Notes: generated by a model not told the origin, from the sequence alone. DNA of 64,000 nt from Aureimonas sp. AU12 (GCF_001463705.1 NZ_BBWH01000040.1:101903-165902); one strand, 5' to 3'; shown: positions 46,020 to 56,110, counted from the first letter of the stretch. A program made the numbers and translations.

Positions 46020-47294
46020 ATGAGTGACGACCGGACCCTCGAGGCCGCCACCGGACCGTCCGATGCGCCGAAACCCGACGACGACCGCTTCGCCGCCTTC
46101 CGCAATCCCCGCTTCCTGCGCTACTGGCTCGCCCGTTTCGCGGGTGCCTTCGCCACGCAGATCGTCTCGGTCTCCGTCGGCTGGCAGATCTACGACCTGA
46201 CGCGCGATCCGCTCGACCTCGGGCTCGTCGGTCTCTGCCAGTTCCTGCCGGCGCTTCTTCTCGTGCTCGTCACCGGTACGGTCGCCGACCGCTTCTCGCG
46301 GCGCTGGATCATGGCGCTGGCGTTGGTTGCCGAGACGCTCGCCGCCGGCCTGCTGCTGACGCTGACCTTCCTCGATCTCGTCTCGCCCCTGCCGGTCTTC
46401 GCCATTCTCGTGATGTTCGGCATCGCCCGTGCCTTCTTCGGCCCGGCGGCCTCCTCGCTCGTGGTCAATCTCGTGTCGAAGGACGAACTGGCCAACGCCA
46501 TCGCGTGGAACTCCTCCTCCTGGCAGATCGCCTCGATCGTCGGCCCGGTCGCGGGCGGCCTTCTCTATGGGCTCTCCTCGCACCTGTCCTATTCCGTCGC
46601 GCTCGTGCTCTTCGCAGTCGGCGCGGGCCTCGTCCTGTCGATCGCGGCGCCGGCGCAACGCAAGGCCGGCGAACCTGCGAGCCTGGAAACCGTAGTCGCA
46701 GGCTTCCGCTACATCTTCCGGGAAAAGGTGGTGCTCGGCGCCATCTCGCTCGACCTCTTCGCCGTGCTTCTCGGCGGGGCCGTAGCGCTCATGCCGGTCT
46801 TCGCGCGCGACGTGCTGGAGGTCGGACCCTGGGGCCTCGGCATGCTGCGCGCCGCGCCCGGCGTCGGCGCTCTCGCGGTGGCGCTCTGGCTCGCCGCCCA
46901 TCCGGTGAAGGACCGTGCGGGCCTCGTGATGTTCGCCTTCGTCGCCCTGTTCGGCGCCTTCACAGTGCTTTTCGGCCTCTCCACCGCGCCCTGGCTCTCG
47001 ATCGTGGCACTGGCGCTGATGGGCGCCTCCGACATGATCTCGGTCTATATCCGCGAGATCCTGCTGCAGCTCTGGACGCCGGACGAGGTGCGTGGGCGCG
47101 TCAACGCGGTCAACAGCGTCTTCGTCGGCGCCTCCAACGAGCTCGGCGAGTTCCGCGCCGGCGTCATGGCGGCGCTGATCGGCGCCGTGCCGGCCGTGGT
47201 GGTGGGCGGCGTCGCGACGATGGGCGTCGCCGCGATCTGGGCCTATGCCTTCCCGGGCCTGCGCCAGGCGCGCAGCCTCGCGGCCCGGACCTGA
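46020..47294 (+). CDS. MFS transporter, EntS-like (MFS_3)
   Basis: A 424-residue membrane protein with 12 helices. FRNPRFLRYWLARFAGAFAT followed by QIVSVSVGWQIYDLTRDPLD marks the EntS/MFS_3 group, as does TGTVADRFSRRWIMALAL (motif A). The C-terminal half has WTPDEVRGRVNAVNSVFVGA, also typical. Members export siderophores or drugs, but no siderophore gene is nearby. It starts 71 bases after the tRNA. Confidence 0.92.
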   Translation: MSDDRTLEAATGPSDAPKPDDDRFAAFRNPRFLRYWLARFAGAFATQIVSVSVGWQIYDLTRDPLDLGLVGLCQFLPALLLVLVTGTVADRFSRRWIMALALVAETLAAGLLLTLTFLDLVSPLPVFAILVMFGIARAFFGPAASSLVVNLVSKDELANAIAWNSSSWQIASIVGPVAGGLLYGLSSHLSYSVALVLFAVGAGLVLSIAAPAQRKAGEPASLETVVAGFRYIFREKVVLGAISLDLFAVLLGGAVALMPVFARDVLEVGPWGLGMLRAAPGVGALAVALWLAAHPVKDRAGLVMFAFVALFGAFTVLFGLSTAPWLSIVALALMGASDMISVYIREILLQLWTPDEVRGRVNAVNSVFVGASNELGEFRAGVMAALIGAVPAVVVGGVATMGVAAIWAYAFPGLRQARSLAART

Positions 47295-47323
47295 GCCCGG
47301 CGACCCCAAGCGACTAGGCCGGA

Positions 47324-48736
47324 TCAGACGACCGGCGCGGCTGCCGGCCCGAAGGCGCGGTTCCAGGCGTCGAGGGCGGCGATCTTGTAGGCTTCCGCCA
47401 GCGTCGGATAGTTGAACGTGTTGTCCATGAAGTAGTCGATGGTGCCCTTCAGGTTGAGCACCGCCTGCCCGATATGGACGAGTTCGGTCGCCCCCTCGCC
47501 GACGATGTGGACGCCGAGCAGGCGCCGGGTCTTCTTCGAGAAGATCATCTTCATCATGCCGGTCTGCAGCCCCATGATGTGGCCGCGCGAGGTCTCGCGG
47601 AAGCGCGCGATGCCGCATTCGTAGGGGATGCCCCGCTTGCGGACGTCCTCTTCGCTCATGCCGACGGTCGAGATCTCCGGCACCGAATAGATGCCATAGG
47701 GAAAGAACTCCGGCGGCGGCGGCGGTTGCAGGCCGAACGCATGGCAGGCTGCCAGCCGCCCCTGCTCCATCGAGGTCGAGGCGAGCGAGGGAAAGCCGAT
47801 GACGTCGCCAGCGGCATAGATGTGCGGGACAGCGGTCTGCAATGTCTTGGGATCGACCGTGATGCGCCCGCGATGGTCGCTCGTGAGGCCGGCGGCCGCC
47901 AGATTCAGCCCCTCGGTGGCCCCCATGCGCCCGGCCGCGAAGAGAAGCACCTCGCTCGTCACGTCGCGCCCGGTGGCGATGCGGCAGACCGGACGCCCCT
48001 GCGCGTCGAACTCGATCTTCGTCACCTCCGCCCCGAGGCGCAGCGCCACGTTGCGGTCGCGCAGCTCGTGGATGAACTCCTCCATCAGTTCCTTGTCGAC
48101 GAAGTCGAGGAAGGTGGCGCGGGGCTCGATCAGCGTCACCTGCACTTCGAGCGCCGAGAAGATCGTGGCATATTCGACGCCGATGACCCCGGCGCCGATG
48201 ACAGCCAGCGAACGCGGCAGCTTCGGAATGGCGACGATCTCGTCGGAATCGAAGACGTTCTCGCCGTTGAAGGGCACGTAGTCGGGCCGGAACGGATGGG
48301 TGCCGACCGCGATCAGGATCGCGCCGCCGGTGACCACCCTCACTTCGCCGTCCGGCAGCGTCACCTCGACCTCGTGCGCCGAGCGGAAGGCGGCGTCGCC
48401 CCGCATCGTCTTCACCCCGTTGCGGGCGAACTGGTGTTCGAGAACGTCGACCTCGTGCTCCAGCGTCTTTTCCATGCGCGACTGAATGTCGGCGGCCGAG
48501 ATGTCCTGCTTCACCCGATAGGCGCGGCCGTAGAAGCCGCGCTCGCGCCAGCCCGAGAGGTTCAGCACGGTCTCGCGCATCGTCTTCGACGGGATCGTGC
48601 CGGTGTGGACGGATACGCCGCCCACCTTCTTGTGCTTCTCGATCACCAGTGCGGTGCGCCCGAGCTTGGCGGCCTGGATGGCGGCGCGCCGCCCCGACGG
48701 GCCGCTCCCGATCACGACGAGGTCGAAGGTCGACAT
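47324..48736 (-). CDS. sthA: Soluble pyridine nucleotide transhydrogenase
   Basis: A 470-residue FAD-dependent enzyme of the disulfide-reductase fold that transfers hydride between NADPH and NAD+. The FAD motif is VVIGSGPSGRRAAIQAAKLG and the NAD motif AVIGAGVIGVEYATIFSALE. In place of the redox disulfide (GGxCxxxGCxPSK) the protein reads GGVSVHTGTIPSK, with no cysteines, which separates it from lipoamide dehydrogenase and fits SthA. The dimerisation domain starts near YSVPEISTVGMSEEDVR. I start at the ATG at 48736 (MSTFDLVVIG); the frame is open upstream. Confidence 0.95.
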   Translation of the reverse strand: MSTFDLVVIGSGPSGRRAAIQAAKLGRTALVIEKHKKVGGVSVHTGTIPSKTMRETVLNLSGWRERGFYGRAYRVKQDISAADIQSRMEKTLEHEVDVLEHQFARNGVKTMRGDAAFRSAHEVEVTLPDGEVRVVTGGAILIAVGTHPFRPDYVPFNGENVFDSDEIVAIPKLPRSLAVIGAGVIGVEYATIFSALEVQVTLIEPRATFLDFVDKELMEEFIHELRDRNVALRLGAEVTKIEFDAQGRPVCRIATGRDVTSEVLLFAAGRMGATEGLNLAAAGLTSDHRGRITVDPKTLQTAVPHIYAAGDVIGFPSLASTSMEQGRLAACHAFGLQPPPPPEFFPYGIYSVPEISTVGMSEEDVRKRGIPYECGIARFRETSRGHIMGLQTGMMKMIFSKKTRRLLGVHIVGEGATELVHIGQAVLNLKGTIDYFMDNTFNYPTLAEAYKIAALDAWNRAFGPAAAPVV

Positions 48737-48831
48737 GAGGCTGTTCTCGGCTCCGCGAAGGACGGGACTAATGTCGGCCCGAATGCAGGCCGCCCGCATG
48801 CTGCATAGCGAAAGAGGCTTTCGCGAAGCGT

Positions 48832-49722
48832 TCAGCCGCGACGCGTGTCGTCCTCGGTCGCGGTCCGTCCGAAGATCAGGCCGAGGAACTGCTCCAGCCA
48901 GCGCTTGACCGGCGCATCGTGGATGGCGCGGCCCGAGAAATGCTCGCGCCGCCCTTGCGCGCCCGGCAGCGACAGGCGCGCATGGCCATGCGTCGTCCAG
49001 CGATGCATCATGGCCAGCGTCAGTTCGGCATGGAACTGGACTCCGTAGGCCTTCTCGCCGTAGCGGATCGCCTGATGGGGAAAGCGCTCGCCCCGGGCCA
49101 GAAGTGTCGCGCCGTGCGGCAGGCTGAAGCCCTCGCGATGCCACTGGTAGACCATGCCCGGCCAATGCGGCATGAGGTGGCGCCCCTCGGGCGTTGCCTC
49201 CACCGGATAGTAGCCGACCTCGACGAGACCCTCCGGGTGCGGGCCGACGGTGCCACCGAGATGCTTCACCAGCATCTGCGCGCCGAGACAGATGCCGAGA
49301 AGGGGCCGGTCTTCGCGCAGCGGAATTTCCAGCCAGTCGATCTCGTGCCGCAGATGGGCGTCGGGATCGTTGGCGCTCGGCGGTCCGCCGAAGACGATGG
49401 CGCCGCGATGGCCGTCGAGCGTCGCCGGCAGGCGTTCGCCCAGCACTGGACGCTTGATGTCGAGCCGGATCCCGGCCGCCTCCAGCACCTGACCCACCCG
49501 CCCCGGCGTCGAGGTTTCCTGATGGAGAACCACCAGCACCGGGCGGTCCTCGTCCTTCTGTCGCAGGACGAAGCGCGTCGGCGCATGCGGCTTGTCAGCG
49601 AGGCTCGGGGACGCAGGCGTGAACTCGAGCCTTCCGGTGTCAGGTCCCATCGCCGACGATCGCTCGACGAGCCCATCCGGAAGAGCCTGGTTCCGATCGA
49701 TGCGAACGAGATCGTCAACCAT
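48832..49722 (-). CDS. Class I glutamine amidotransferase
   Basis: A protein of about 296 residues with a class I GATase domain. The nucleophile elbow is LLGICLGAQML and the catalytic His is in YGVQFHAELT; IVFGGPPSANDPDAHLRHEI is also typical. I use the ATG at 49722, which overlaps the last bases of the TerB gene; a second ATG at 49650 would give 272 residues and also fits. The first 60 residues are not part of the domain. It resembles stand-alone GMP-synthase-like GATases, whose amide acceptor is unknown. Confidence 0.88.
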   Translation of the reverse strand: MVDDLVRIDRNQALPDGLVERSSAMGPDTGRLEFTPASPSLADKPHAPTRFVLRQKDEDRPVLVVLHQETSTPGRVGQVLEAAGIRLDIKRPVLGERLPATLDGHRGAIVFGGPPSANDPDAHLRHEIDWLEIPLREDRPLLGICLGAQMLVKHLGGTVGPHPEGLVEVGYYPVEATPEGRHLMPHWPGMVYQWHREGFSLPHGATLLARGERFPHQAIRYGEKAYGVQFHAELTLAMMHRWTTHGHARLSLPGAQGRREHFSGRAIHDAPVKRWLEQFLGLIFGRTATEDDTRRG

Positions 49723-50179
49723 CGGCCGCACGTCGCCGGGCCGCCGCCTCGCGCTTGCCGAGCATCCGGTCGCGCGAGGACACGCCGAGGAGTTCGGCGA
49801 TGCGCCAGACGACGTTGTCCTCGAGTTCATGGACGTCGCCGTCCACGAAGACGATCTCCCAGAGAAGCTCGACGAAGCGGATCCGCTCAGCCTCGCCGAG
49901 ATGGCGCATCAAGACGTTGGTGAAGCTGAAGAGGTCCACAGCGTCCTGATCGGCTTCCTCGCCCGCCGCTTCCATCGCCCTCGCTTCGCTCGCCGCCAGA
50001 CCGTATTCGGCGGCGAGAAGATCACGCAGACGCGCCTTCTCGGCAGCGGTGGCGATGCCGTCCGCCTCGCTCACGTGATGCATGAGCGCCGCTGCGGCGA
50101 TGCGCGGGTCGTCCCCGTGGGAGCGACCGCGCTCATCGCCTGCGAGGGTCTTCAGGAAATCCCTGAACGTGTCGAGCAT
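49715..50179 (-). CDS. TerB-family tellurite-resistance-like protein
   Basis: A 154-residue helical protein of the TerB/DjlA-N fold. AAALMHHVSEADGIATAAEK, EAADQDAVDLF-type acidic helices and FVELLWEIVFVDGDVHELED are the paired acidic metal-binding motifs. No other ter genes are near, so it is not a tellurite operon. Members occur alone across Hyphomicrobiales with no defined role. It overlaps the start of the GATase gene by eight bases and follows hemY by 32 bases. Confidence 0.9.
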   Translation of the reverse strand: MLDTFRDFLKTLAGDERGRSHGDDPRIAAAALMHHVSEADGIATAAEKARLRDLLAAEYGLAASEARAMEAAGEEADQDAVDLFSFTNVLMRHLGEAERIRFVELLWEIVFVDGDVHELEDNVVWRIAELLGVSSRDRMLGKREAAARRRAADG

Positions 50180-50211
50180 GCCGGCCTCGAATGCGCGAAT
50201 CGGTTGGGCGA

Positions 50212-51696
50212 TCAGACGCCGACGGTCTGATCGCGATGATCGGCCTTGGCCTCCGCGATCGGCGCGACGGGCCGCGACGTCTCACCGAGGGTCATCTCGC
50301 CCGTCTTCGGCGAACCGACGCCGTTCGCCGACACGCTGTTGGACGATCGTGGATAATGCGAGGTGATCTCACGCATGGGATCGGCGGCTTCGTCGCCGAG
50401 TGCCAGAGCCGCAGGCTTGGGTGCGACCCATCGGAACGCGTCGAGACGACCGGTGGCTGGCGAGACCGGCAGCCATTGGCGACCTGTCACGCCGTCGGCA
50501 TCCCAGGTCGGGTCCTTCGGCGCATGAAGCGCGCGGCTCATCCACTGGCGGACGAGCGCCTCGTTGCCCGTGTCGGCGTCCTCGATGTCGGCGAGAAGCA
50601 GGAAGACGCTCTCGCGCGGCGCCGCGTCCACGGCCGCCAGCGCCTCGGTACGGGCCAGGGCAAACTCGCGTGCGTCGAGCGCGGCGTGTGCCACCGCCAG
50701 TCGCGACTCGACGTGCCCCGGCTGGAGGGCGGCGAGCACACGCGCCCGCTTCAGCCGCTCGGCGACGCCATCGGCGGGCCGCGCATGGATGTAGAGCGCC
50801 GCGATCTCGGGATGCGGCTCGGCCTTCCAGGCCGATTCCAGCGCCTTCGAGGCACCCTTGGCGTCGCCGAGGCGGATCATCGCCTTGGCCGCGACGACGG
50901 CAGCCGGCGTCAGGTCCGGTGCGAGCTTCTGCGCTTCGCGGGCCGCGATCTTGGCGCCGGTCGGATCGGCGTCGGCGAGACCTTGCGCCTTGCCGGTGAG
51001 GAGGACGGCTCGAAGCCGGCGGCTCTCGGCCTTGTCGACGAGCCGCGAATCGCGCTGCGCCTCGAGGATAGCGAGAGCGCCGTCATAGTCGCCCTGGGCG
51101 GCCTTGAGGTCGAGCACGGCACCGCCGGCCCAAGGCACGTGCGGCGCGATGCGCACGGCGCGCTCAGCATAGTTGCGGGCCGCATCCTTGTCGCCGAGGC
51201 GCTCGGCCTCGAGGAACAGGCCGCGAAGGCCGACGAGGCGGGTTTCGGGCTCGGCCTCCAGCGTCTCGAAGATCGAGCGGGCGCGGGCGTGGTCGCTCTC
51301 GATCAGCGCCGTCTGCGCGTCGAGAAAGCGCAGCATCGGCTCGCGGCGGTTCTTCAGGAGCTTGGCGGCCTGCGTCGTCATACGCCGCGCGGTCAGGGCA
51401 TCGCCCGCACCGGCGGCGATCATGCCGGCCGACAGGGCACGGTAGCCCTTGTCGCGGCGGCGGTTGGAGAAGAAGCGCGTGACGCGGTCGGGCGCCTTGA
51501 AGAAGCCGCGCACCAGCCAGAACAGCGCGATCGCGCCGGCGACGAGCAGCATCTCGACGATGACGAACACGGTGAAGCTCGTGCCGACCTCCTGGCCCTG
51601 CCAGACGAGCGACACGGAGCCGGGATTGTCGGCGAGCCAGGCGAAGCCGAGGCCGGCAGCGAGGACGATGAGGAAGAATGCGAGGATACGCAGCAT
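50212..51696 (-). CDS. hemY: HemY-like membrane protein with tetratricopeptide region
   Basis: A 494-residue protein of the gammaproteobacterial-type HemY family (not the protoporphyrinogen oxidase of the same name). I start at the ATG at 51696, one base after the mic60 stop. Two N-terminal helices (MLRILAFFLIVLAAGLGFAW, FVIVEMLLVAGAIALFWLV) are followed by RVTRFFSNRRRDKGYRALSA and a series of TPR-like helix pairs. The last 80 residues are polar and low in structure. It sits in the order hemC-hemD-mic60-hemY, typical of alphaproteobacteria, and is thought to support haem synthesis. Confidence 0.93.
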   Translation of the reverse strand: MLRILAFFLIVLAAGLGFAWLADNPGSVSLVWQGQEVGTSFTVFVIVEMLLVAGAIALFWLVRGFFKAPDRVTRFFSNRRRDKGYRALSAGMIAAGAGDALTARRMTTQAAKLLKNRREPMLRFLDAQTALIESDHARARSIFETLEAEPETRLVGLRGLFLEAERLGDKDAARNYAERAVRIAPHVPWAGGAVLDLKAAQGDYDGALAILEAQRDSRLVDKAESRRLRAVLLTGKAQGLADADPTGAKIAAREAQKLAPDLTPAAVVAAKAMIRLGDAKGASKALESAWKAEPHPEIAALYIHARPADGVAERLKRARVLAALQPGHVESRLAVAHAALDAREFALARTEALAAVDAAPRESVFLLLADIEDADTGNEALVRQWMSRALHAPKDPTWDADGVTGRQWLPVSPATGRLDAFRWVAPKPAALALGDEAADPMREITSHYPRSSNSVSANGVGSPKTGEMTLGETSRPVAPIAEAKADHRDQTVGV

Positions 51697-51697
51697 A

Positions 51698-53419
51698 TCA
51701 GCCCTGCGACGCGGAGGCGCCGATGGCGCTGTTGATGGTCTGGTCGATGATGCCATCGGCCTGCGTGCGCGCCTTCACCTTGTCGGCGAAGTCCTGGGAG
51801 GCGGTCTTGGCAGCGTCCGGCAAGGCCGTCCACTCGCTCGTCCAGGCGGCGTAGTCGCCTCCGGCGATCGCAGCGTCCATACGGGCGACGGCCGCCTCGG
51901 GACCGGGCGTCGCCGAGGAAACGGCGGTGCCGGCGGGGCGAACGGTCACGAGGGAGCGCAGACCCGAAAGAACCTGACTGCCGAGTTCGGCGGTCGGGTC
52001 GGCCGGCCGGAGCGCGGCAAGAATGGCCCCCTCTGCCTCGTTCCACTGCGCGGTCAGCGCGTAGGGTGTCGGCACGCCCGAGGCGGCGAAATCGCGCAGC
52101 GACTGGACGGCCTCCGGATTGCCGGCGGCCCCCGCGAAGGTTTCGAGCTCGCTCATAAAGGGCGTGCCCCGGTCGATCGCGGTCTTGAGGCTGGCCGCCG
52201 ACAACGCGACGCCCGCGCGGCGGTTGGCCTCTTCGATCGACGAAAGTCGCGAAGCGAAACCGTCCACGGCGGTGCGCGCCTCGTTGGCGGCGGTCTGGGC
52301 GTTCTGCGCCGCTTGCTGGGCAGCCTGCGCGGCGCTCTGCGCGCCGTCGGCCGCCGTGGTGGCACCCGCTGCCGCGTCGCGCGCGGCGTTGGCGGTGGTC
52401 TCGGCAGCGCTCGCGGTGTCGCGGGCAGCGTTGGCCGTCTCGGTGGCGGAGGCCGCGGCGCTCGCCGCGTCGCCGGTCGAGGCACCGCCGCTCTGCACCG
52501 CGCGCTCGGCGGCCGCGACGCGGTCGCTCAGCTGCGCGAAATCGCTGGTCGAGACCATGCCCGATCCCGCGCCGCCGGCCGCCTGCGCAGACTGCAACTG
52601 CTCGACGGCGCCGCGCAACGTCGCGACGTCGCCGGTGACCTGCTGGACTTCGCCGGCCGTGGCGAACTGCTGGACGTTGGCCGCCGGGGTCTCGGCGACG
52701 GGGATCGTCAACGCGCCGGAGGTGAGAAGAAGTGCACCGCCGCCGACCGCGAGCGCCGCGCCGAGAAGACCGGCGCCAAGCAGCGAGCCGAAGCCGCGGC
52801 CGCGATGGGGGGACTCAGCGTCGGGCGCCGCGCGATAGGGGCTCGTCGCCAACGGATCGGGGCCGGACGGCTCGGGCTCTGGTGTATGGGGAACGGTGTC
52901 GTCGTCCTCGAACTCGCCGAGGTCGCGGCGTGGCGGAAGCGTCGCTCCCGCACCAACGAAGCCTTCTTCGCGCGCAAATTCGGTCTCGGGCGCCTCGCTG
53001 GACTTGGTCTCCTCGTCACTCGCGGCCGCGTCGGCGACACCGCCCGGCACGACGTCGCCGGAGACGGGGTCGAGATGCTCGGCGGTGCCGATCGGCGCGT
53101 CGTCCGTTGCCGCCGAATGGACGCGGCCCGTCTCGGCCGCCGTGTCGCCCTCGGCGATCCGGTCGGCCTCTGCCGGCAGGTCGTCGCGATGCGCCCCGCC
53201 GGTCACGGCCGCAGCCTCGTCTGCCTCGAGATCGGATGGTCGCCCGGTGCCGGATCCGCCGTTCATCGCTTCGGTTCGTCCTTCGTCAATCGGAAAGGGA
53301 GTGTCGTCGGGGCTTGTCGGCGACGTTGCCGCGTCGGCGCCCTCGACCCGCTCGGCATCGAGATCGATCGTGGTTTCGGGTCTTCCGCCAGATTTCGACC
53401 GCCGTGGGCGATGGGCCAT
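51698..53419 (-). CDS. Mitofilin/Mic60-like inner membrane protein
   Basis: A 573-residue protein homologous in layout to alphaproteobacterial Mic60. The first 205 residues are acidic, Pro/Ser-rich and likely disordered. One membrane helix follows (about 212-235, LLGAGLLGAALAVGGGALLL). Residues 255-390 form a long Ala-rich coiled coil (QQVTGDVATLRGAVEQLQSA, AAAERAVQSGG..., DGAQSAAQAAQQAAQNAQTA). The last 180 residues hold the mitofilin-signature-like part (SLRDFAASGVPTPYALTAQW). Mic60 shapes inner membranes; its place between hemD and hemY is conserved. Confidence 0.9.
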   Translation of the reverse strand: MAHRPRRSKSGGRPETTIDLDAERVEGADAATSPTSPDDTPFPIDEGRTEAMNGGSGTGRPSDLEADEAAAVTGGAHRDDLPAEADRIAEGDTAAETGRVHSAATDDAPIGTAEHLDPVSGDVVPGGVADAAASDEETKSSEAPETEFAREEGFVGAGATLPPRRDLGEFEDDDTVPHTPEPEPSGPDPLATSPYRAAPDAESPHRGRGFGSLLGAGLLGAALAVGGGALLLTSGALTIPVAETPAANVQQFATAGEVQQVTGDVATLRGAVEQLQSAQAAGGAGSGMVSTSDFAQLSDRVAAAERAVQSGGASTGDAASAAASATETANAARDTASAAETTANAARDAAAGATTAADGAQSAAQAAQQAAQNAQTAANEARTAVDGFASRLSSIEEANRRAGVALSAASLKTAIDRGTPFMSELETFAGAAGNPEAVQSLRDFAASGVPTPYALTAQWNEAEGAILAALRPADPTAELGSQVLSGLRSLVTVRPAGTAVSSATPGPEAAVARMDAAIAGGDYAAWTSEWTALPDAAKTASQDFADKVKARTQADGIIDQTINSAIGASASQG

Positions 53420-53575
53420 CCAGGAACTCCTTCACGTCACTGTCGATCCCGGACCGGACGGGTTGGCGAGACATGCGGCACCGGCGAAACCGGCGACGCA
53501 CATCCCACGATCGATGCTGATTTAGCGTGCGCCGCGCAAGCTGCAACGGACATAATCAAACTTGGGTCCACCATC

Positions 53576-54274
53576 TCAGACGATTGCGGCGATCAGCCGA
53601 TCGATCTCCGGGCTACGTGCCACCTGCGCCTGCGCCCGCATCGGCTCCGGCAGAGCCTCGGCGATCGCCTCCGACAGGCAGTGGAGGGTCGCGCCGGGCG
53701 CCAGCAACCCGGGATGCCGCATGGCGAGTTCGGCGAAGGCGCGGGCCTGCTCGCCCGACAGGAGAAGCACCCCGTCGGGCGCGCCGCCCGCCGTCACGCC
53801 GGCCAGTTCGGCCGAGCCGACCGCACGCGCCAGCGTGTCGTAGACCTCGGCGACGACGAGCGGGACGCCCCTTCGCGCGCAGCCTGATTCCAGATCCGGC
53901 CGGCGGACCCGACCTGCCGCATAAAGCACCGGACGATCCACCCGGGCGCCCAACCCGGCCAGCATCGGCGGGAGCGAGGCCGCGCGATGGGCGCCGATAC
54001 GGATCTCACGCAGGCCCGACGTCCGCAGCGCCGCGGCGGTGCCCTCGCCCACCGCCACCACGGGCAGGCGGCTGTCGCCGAAATGCCGGGCGAGCCAAGG
54101 TGCCGCATGCGCGCTCGTGGCGACGAGCCCGGCGAGGAGCCCGCCGGGGGGTCTGGGATCGAGCGGGCGGATCTCGTGCAGCGGCAGGCTCAGTCCCCCG
54201 TGCCCATGCGCCGCCAGCGCGGCCATTGTCCTCGCGGCGCTGCCGGTCTCTCGCAGAACGAGGATGCGCGCCAT
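53576..54274 (-). CDS. hemD: Uroporphyrinogen-III synthase
   Basis: A 232-residue enzyme that closes and inverts the last ring of hydroxymethylbilane. HemD proteins are weakly conserved, but ILVLRETGSAARTMAALAAH, VVAVGEGTAAALRTSGLREI, PVLYAAGRVRRPDLESG and DGVLLLSGEQARAFAELA fit the family. It begins nine bases after hemC. Together with hemC it provides two successive steps of tetrapyrrole synthesis. Confidence 0.92.
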   Translation of the reverse strand: MARILVLRETGSAARTMAALAAHGHGGLSLPLHEIRPLDPRPPGGLLAGLVATSAHAAPWLARHFGDSRLPVVAVGEGTAAALRTSGLREIRIGAHRAASLPPMLAGLGARVDRPVLYAAGRVRRPDLESGCARRGVPLVVAEVYDTLARAVGSAELAGVTAGGAPDGVLLLSGEQARAFAELAMRHPGLLAPGATLHCLSEAIAEALPEPMRAQAQVARSPEIDRLIAAIV

Positions 54275-54283
54275 CGTTCGGAC

Positions 54284-55219
54284 CTACCGCTTCCAGTCTT
54301 CGAAGAAAGCGGCGCCCGCTTCGGCGACCAGCCGCAACGCCGCGTCCTCGGCCAGTTCCTTCGCCTCGCCGCGCTCGCCCTCGATATGGGTCTCGTGCAT
54401 GCGCGTTCCGTCCGGCGTCAGGATCATGCCGTGGAAGCGGAAGCGGTCGCCGTTCAGCGTGCCGTGGGCGGCGATCGGGGTGCGGCAGGAGCCGTCGAGG
54501 ACGGCGAGGAAGGCTCGCTCCGCCTTGAGGACCGCGTGGGTGTCGGCGTCGTCGATGGCGGCGGCGAGCGCGTCGGTGCGCGCGTCCCCGGCCCGCGCCT
54601 CGATGCAGATCGCACCCTGCCCCGGCGCCGGCGGGAAGCTGGCGGCATCGAGGAATTCGGTCGCGGCTGCCTCGTTGCCGAGCCGCTTCAGGCCGGCCAG
54701 CGCCAGCAGCGTGCCCTCGACCTCGCCAGCGGCGAGCTTGGCAAGGCGCGTCTGGACGTTGCCGCGAAAGATGACGAGGTCGAGATCGGGACGCAGCCGC
54801 CGCAGCAGGGCCTGGCGCCGCAGCGAGGCCGAGCCGACGCGCGCGCCGAGCGGCAGGTCGGCGATGGTCTCGACGCGGCGGCCGATGAAGACGTCGCGCA
54901 CGTCCTCGCGCGGCAGGTAGGCGGTGAGCGCCAGCCCGTCCGGCACCTGCGTCGCCATGTCCTTGGAGGAATGAACGGCGAGATCGATCCGGCCTTCGAG
55001 AAGCGACTCCTCGATCTCCTGCGTGAACAGGCCCTTGCCGCCGACCTCCGAGAGCGGGCGATCCTGGATCCGGTCGCCGGCGGTCGACAGCACCACGATC
55101 TCGAACGCCTCCGCCGGCAGGCCATGCGCCGCCATCAGCCGGTCGCGGACCTCGTGCGCCTGCGCCAGCGCGAGCCGGCTGCCACGGGTGCCGATGCGGA
55201 TGAGGGACGTGCCGGTCAT
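54284..55219 (-). CDS. hemC: Hydroxymethylbilane synthase (porphobilinogen deaminase)
   Basis: A 311-residue enzyme that polymerises four porphobilinogen units. The N-terminal [20 protein letters not shown], the active-site loop [15 protein letters not shown], and the cofactor-binding [14 protein letters not shown] (dipyrromethane Cys) are all present. The ATG at 55219 was chosen from the family N-terminus; the frame is open further upstream. It is divergent from a small secreted protein gene rather than directly from tsaD. Confidence 0.97.
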   Translation of the reverse strand: MTGTSLIRIGTRGSRLALAQAHEVRDRLMAAHGLPAEAFEIVVLSTAGDRIQDRPLSEVGGKGLFTQEIEESLLEGRIDLAVHSSKDMATQVPDGLALTAYLPREDVRDVFIGRRVETIADLPLGARVGSASLRRQALLRRLRPDLDLVIFRGNVQTRLAKLAAGEVEGTLLALAGLKRLGNEAAATEFLDAASFPPAPGQGAICIEARAGDARTDALAAAIDDADTHAVLKAERAFLAVLDGSCRTPIAAHGTLNGDRFRFHGMILTPDGTRMHETHIEGERGEAKELAEDAALRLVAEAGAAFFEDWKR

Positions 55220-55424
55220 GGAGGCCTTTCGAAGGAGCAGGCACCCGCGCGGCGCCCCGTTTTCCCGCTTCCTACAACAGGATGCGCCGCTTGGGGACCG
55301 CCCGGCGAAGCCAATCCCGCGCCGGGGCGACGCAGCGGCCTTGAAACGGTCGGTTTGCGCGCTCCCTGATGGGCGATCGATTACGAGGCGATCCACTGGA
55401 TTGCCGCACAGGAGCTTTCCCCCC

Positions 55425-56039
55425 ATGCGCCTTGCCCTTCGAATGCCCGTCCTCGCCTTGTCTGCCCTCGCGCTCTCCGCCTCGCTCGCAAGTGCTCAGG
55501 ACGCCCAGCCCTCGCGAGTTCGCGGCGTCATCGCCGCCGTCGACGGCAGCACCCTGTCGGTCACTTCGCGCGAAGGCCCGGTGGTGGCGATCGCCATGAA
55601 GCCCGATGTCGGCGTGCGCGGCGTCACGTCAGCGAACGCGGCCGACATCAAGGCCGGCGACTACGTCGGCGTCGCCTCGTTGCCCGGCGAGGGCGGCAAG
55701 GCGGGCGCGCTGGAAGTGCTGATCTTTCCCGCCGCGATGAAGGGTGCGGGCGAGGGCAGCTACCCCTGGGACCTCAAGCCCAACTCGACGATGACGAACG
55801 CCACCGTCTCGAACGCGGTGGAGAACGTCTCGGGCCGCGAGCTGACGCTTTCCTACCCGACCGGAACCAAGCAGGTGACTCTGCCCGCCGGCATCCCCGT
55901 CGTCACCTTCACCGAGGCCAGCACCGCCGACCTGAAGCCGGGCGCACCGGTCTTCGTGCCCGCGACCAAGGCCGCCGACGGCACGCTCTCCACCGCCTTC
56001 GTGGTGGTCGGCACGGAAGGCATCGTCCCGCCGATGTAA
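55425..56039 (+). CDS. Secreted protein, DUF5666-like
   Basis: A 204-residue protein with signal peptide [23 protein letters not shown]-type cut before DAQPS. AGGAG lies about ten bases before the ATG. The mature part begins [20 protein letters not shown], a small beta domain of the OB-like DUF5666 type, and continues [21 protein letters not shown] second similar half follows ([20 protein letters not shown]), so it may be an internal duplication. Function is unknown. Confidence 0.8.
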   Translation: MRLALRMPVLALSALALSASLASAQDAQPSRVRGVIAAVDGSTLSVTSREGPVVAIAMKPDVGVRGVTSANAADIKAGDYVGVASLPGEGGKAGALEVLIFPAAMKGAGEGSYPWDLKPNSTMTNATVSNAVENVSGRELTLSYPTGTKQVTLPAGIPVVTFTEASTADLKPGAPVFVPATKAADGTLSTAFVVVGTEGIVPPM

Positions 56040-56110
56040 GGCCCCCCGCTCCAGACGACTCCCGCCGGAGACGAACCCGGCGGGAGTGGCGCGAACCGGC
56101 GCCAGGCTCT

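Noticed and set aside
47324..48736. Lipoamide dehydrogenase or mercuric reductase for the FAD enzyme
   Set aside because: The redox-active Cys pair is absent (GGVSVHTGTIPSK), which fits SthA.
49715..50179. Tellurite-resistance operon
   Set aside because: Only a single TerB-fold protein is present; terA, terC, terD and terE are not in the window.
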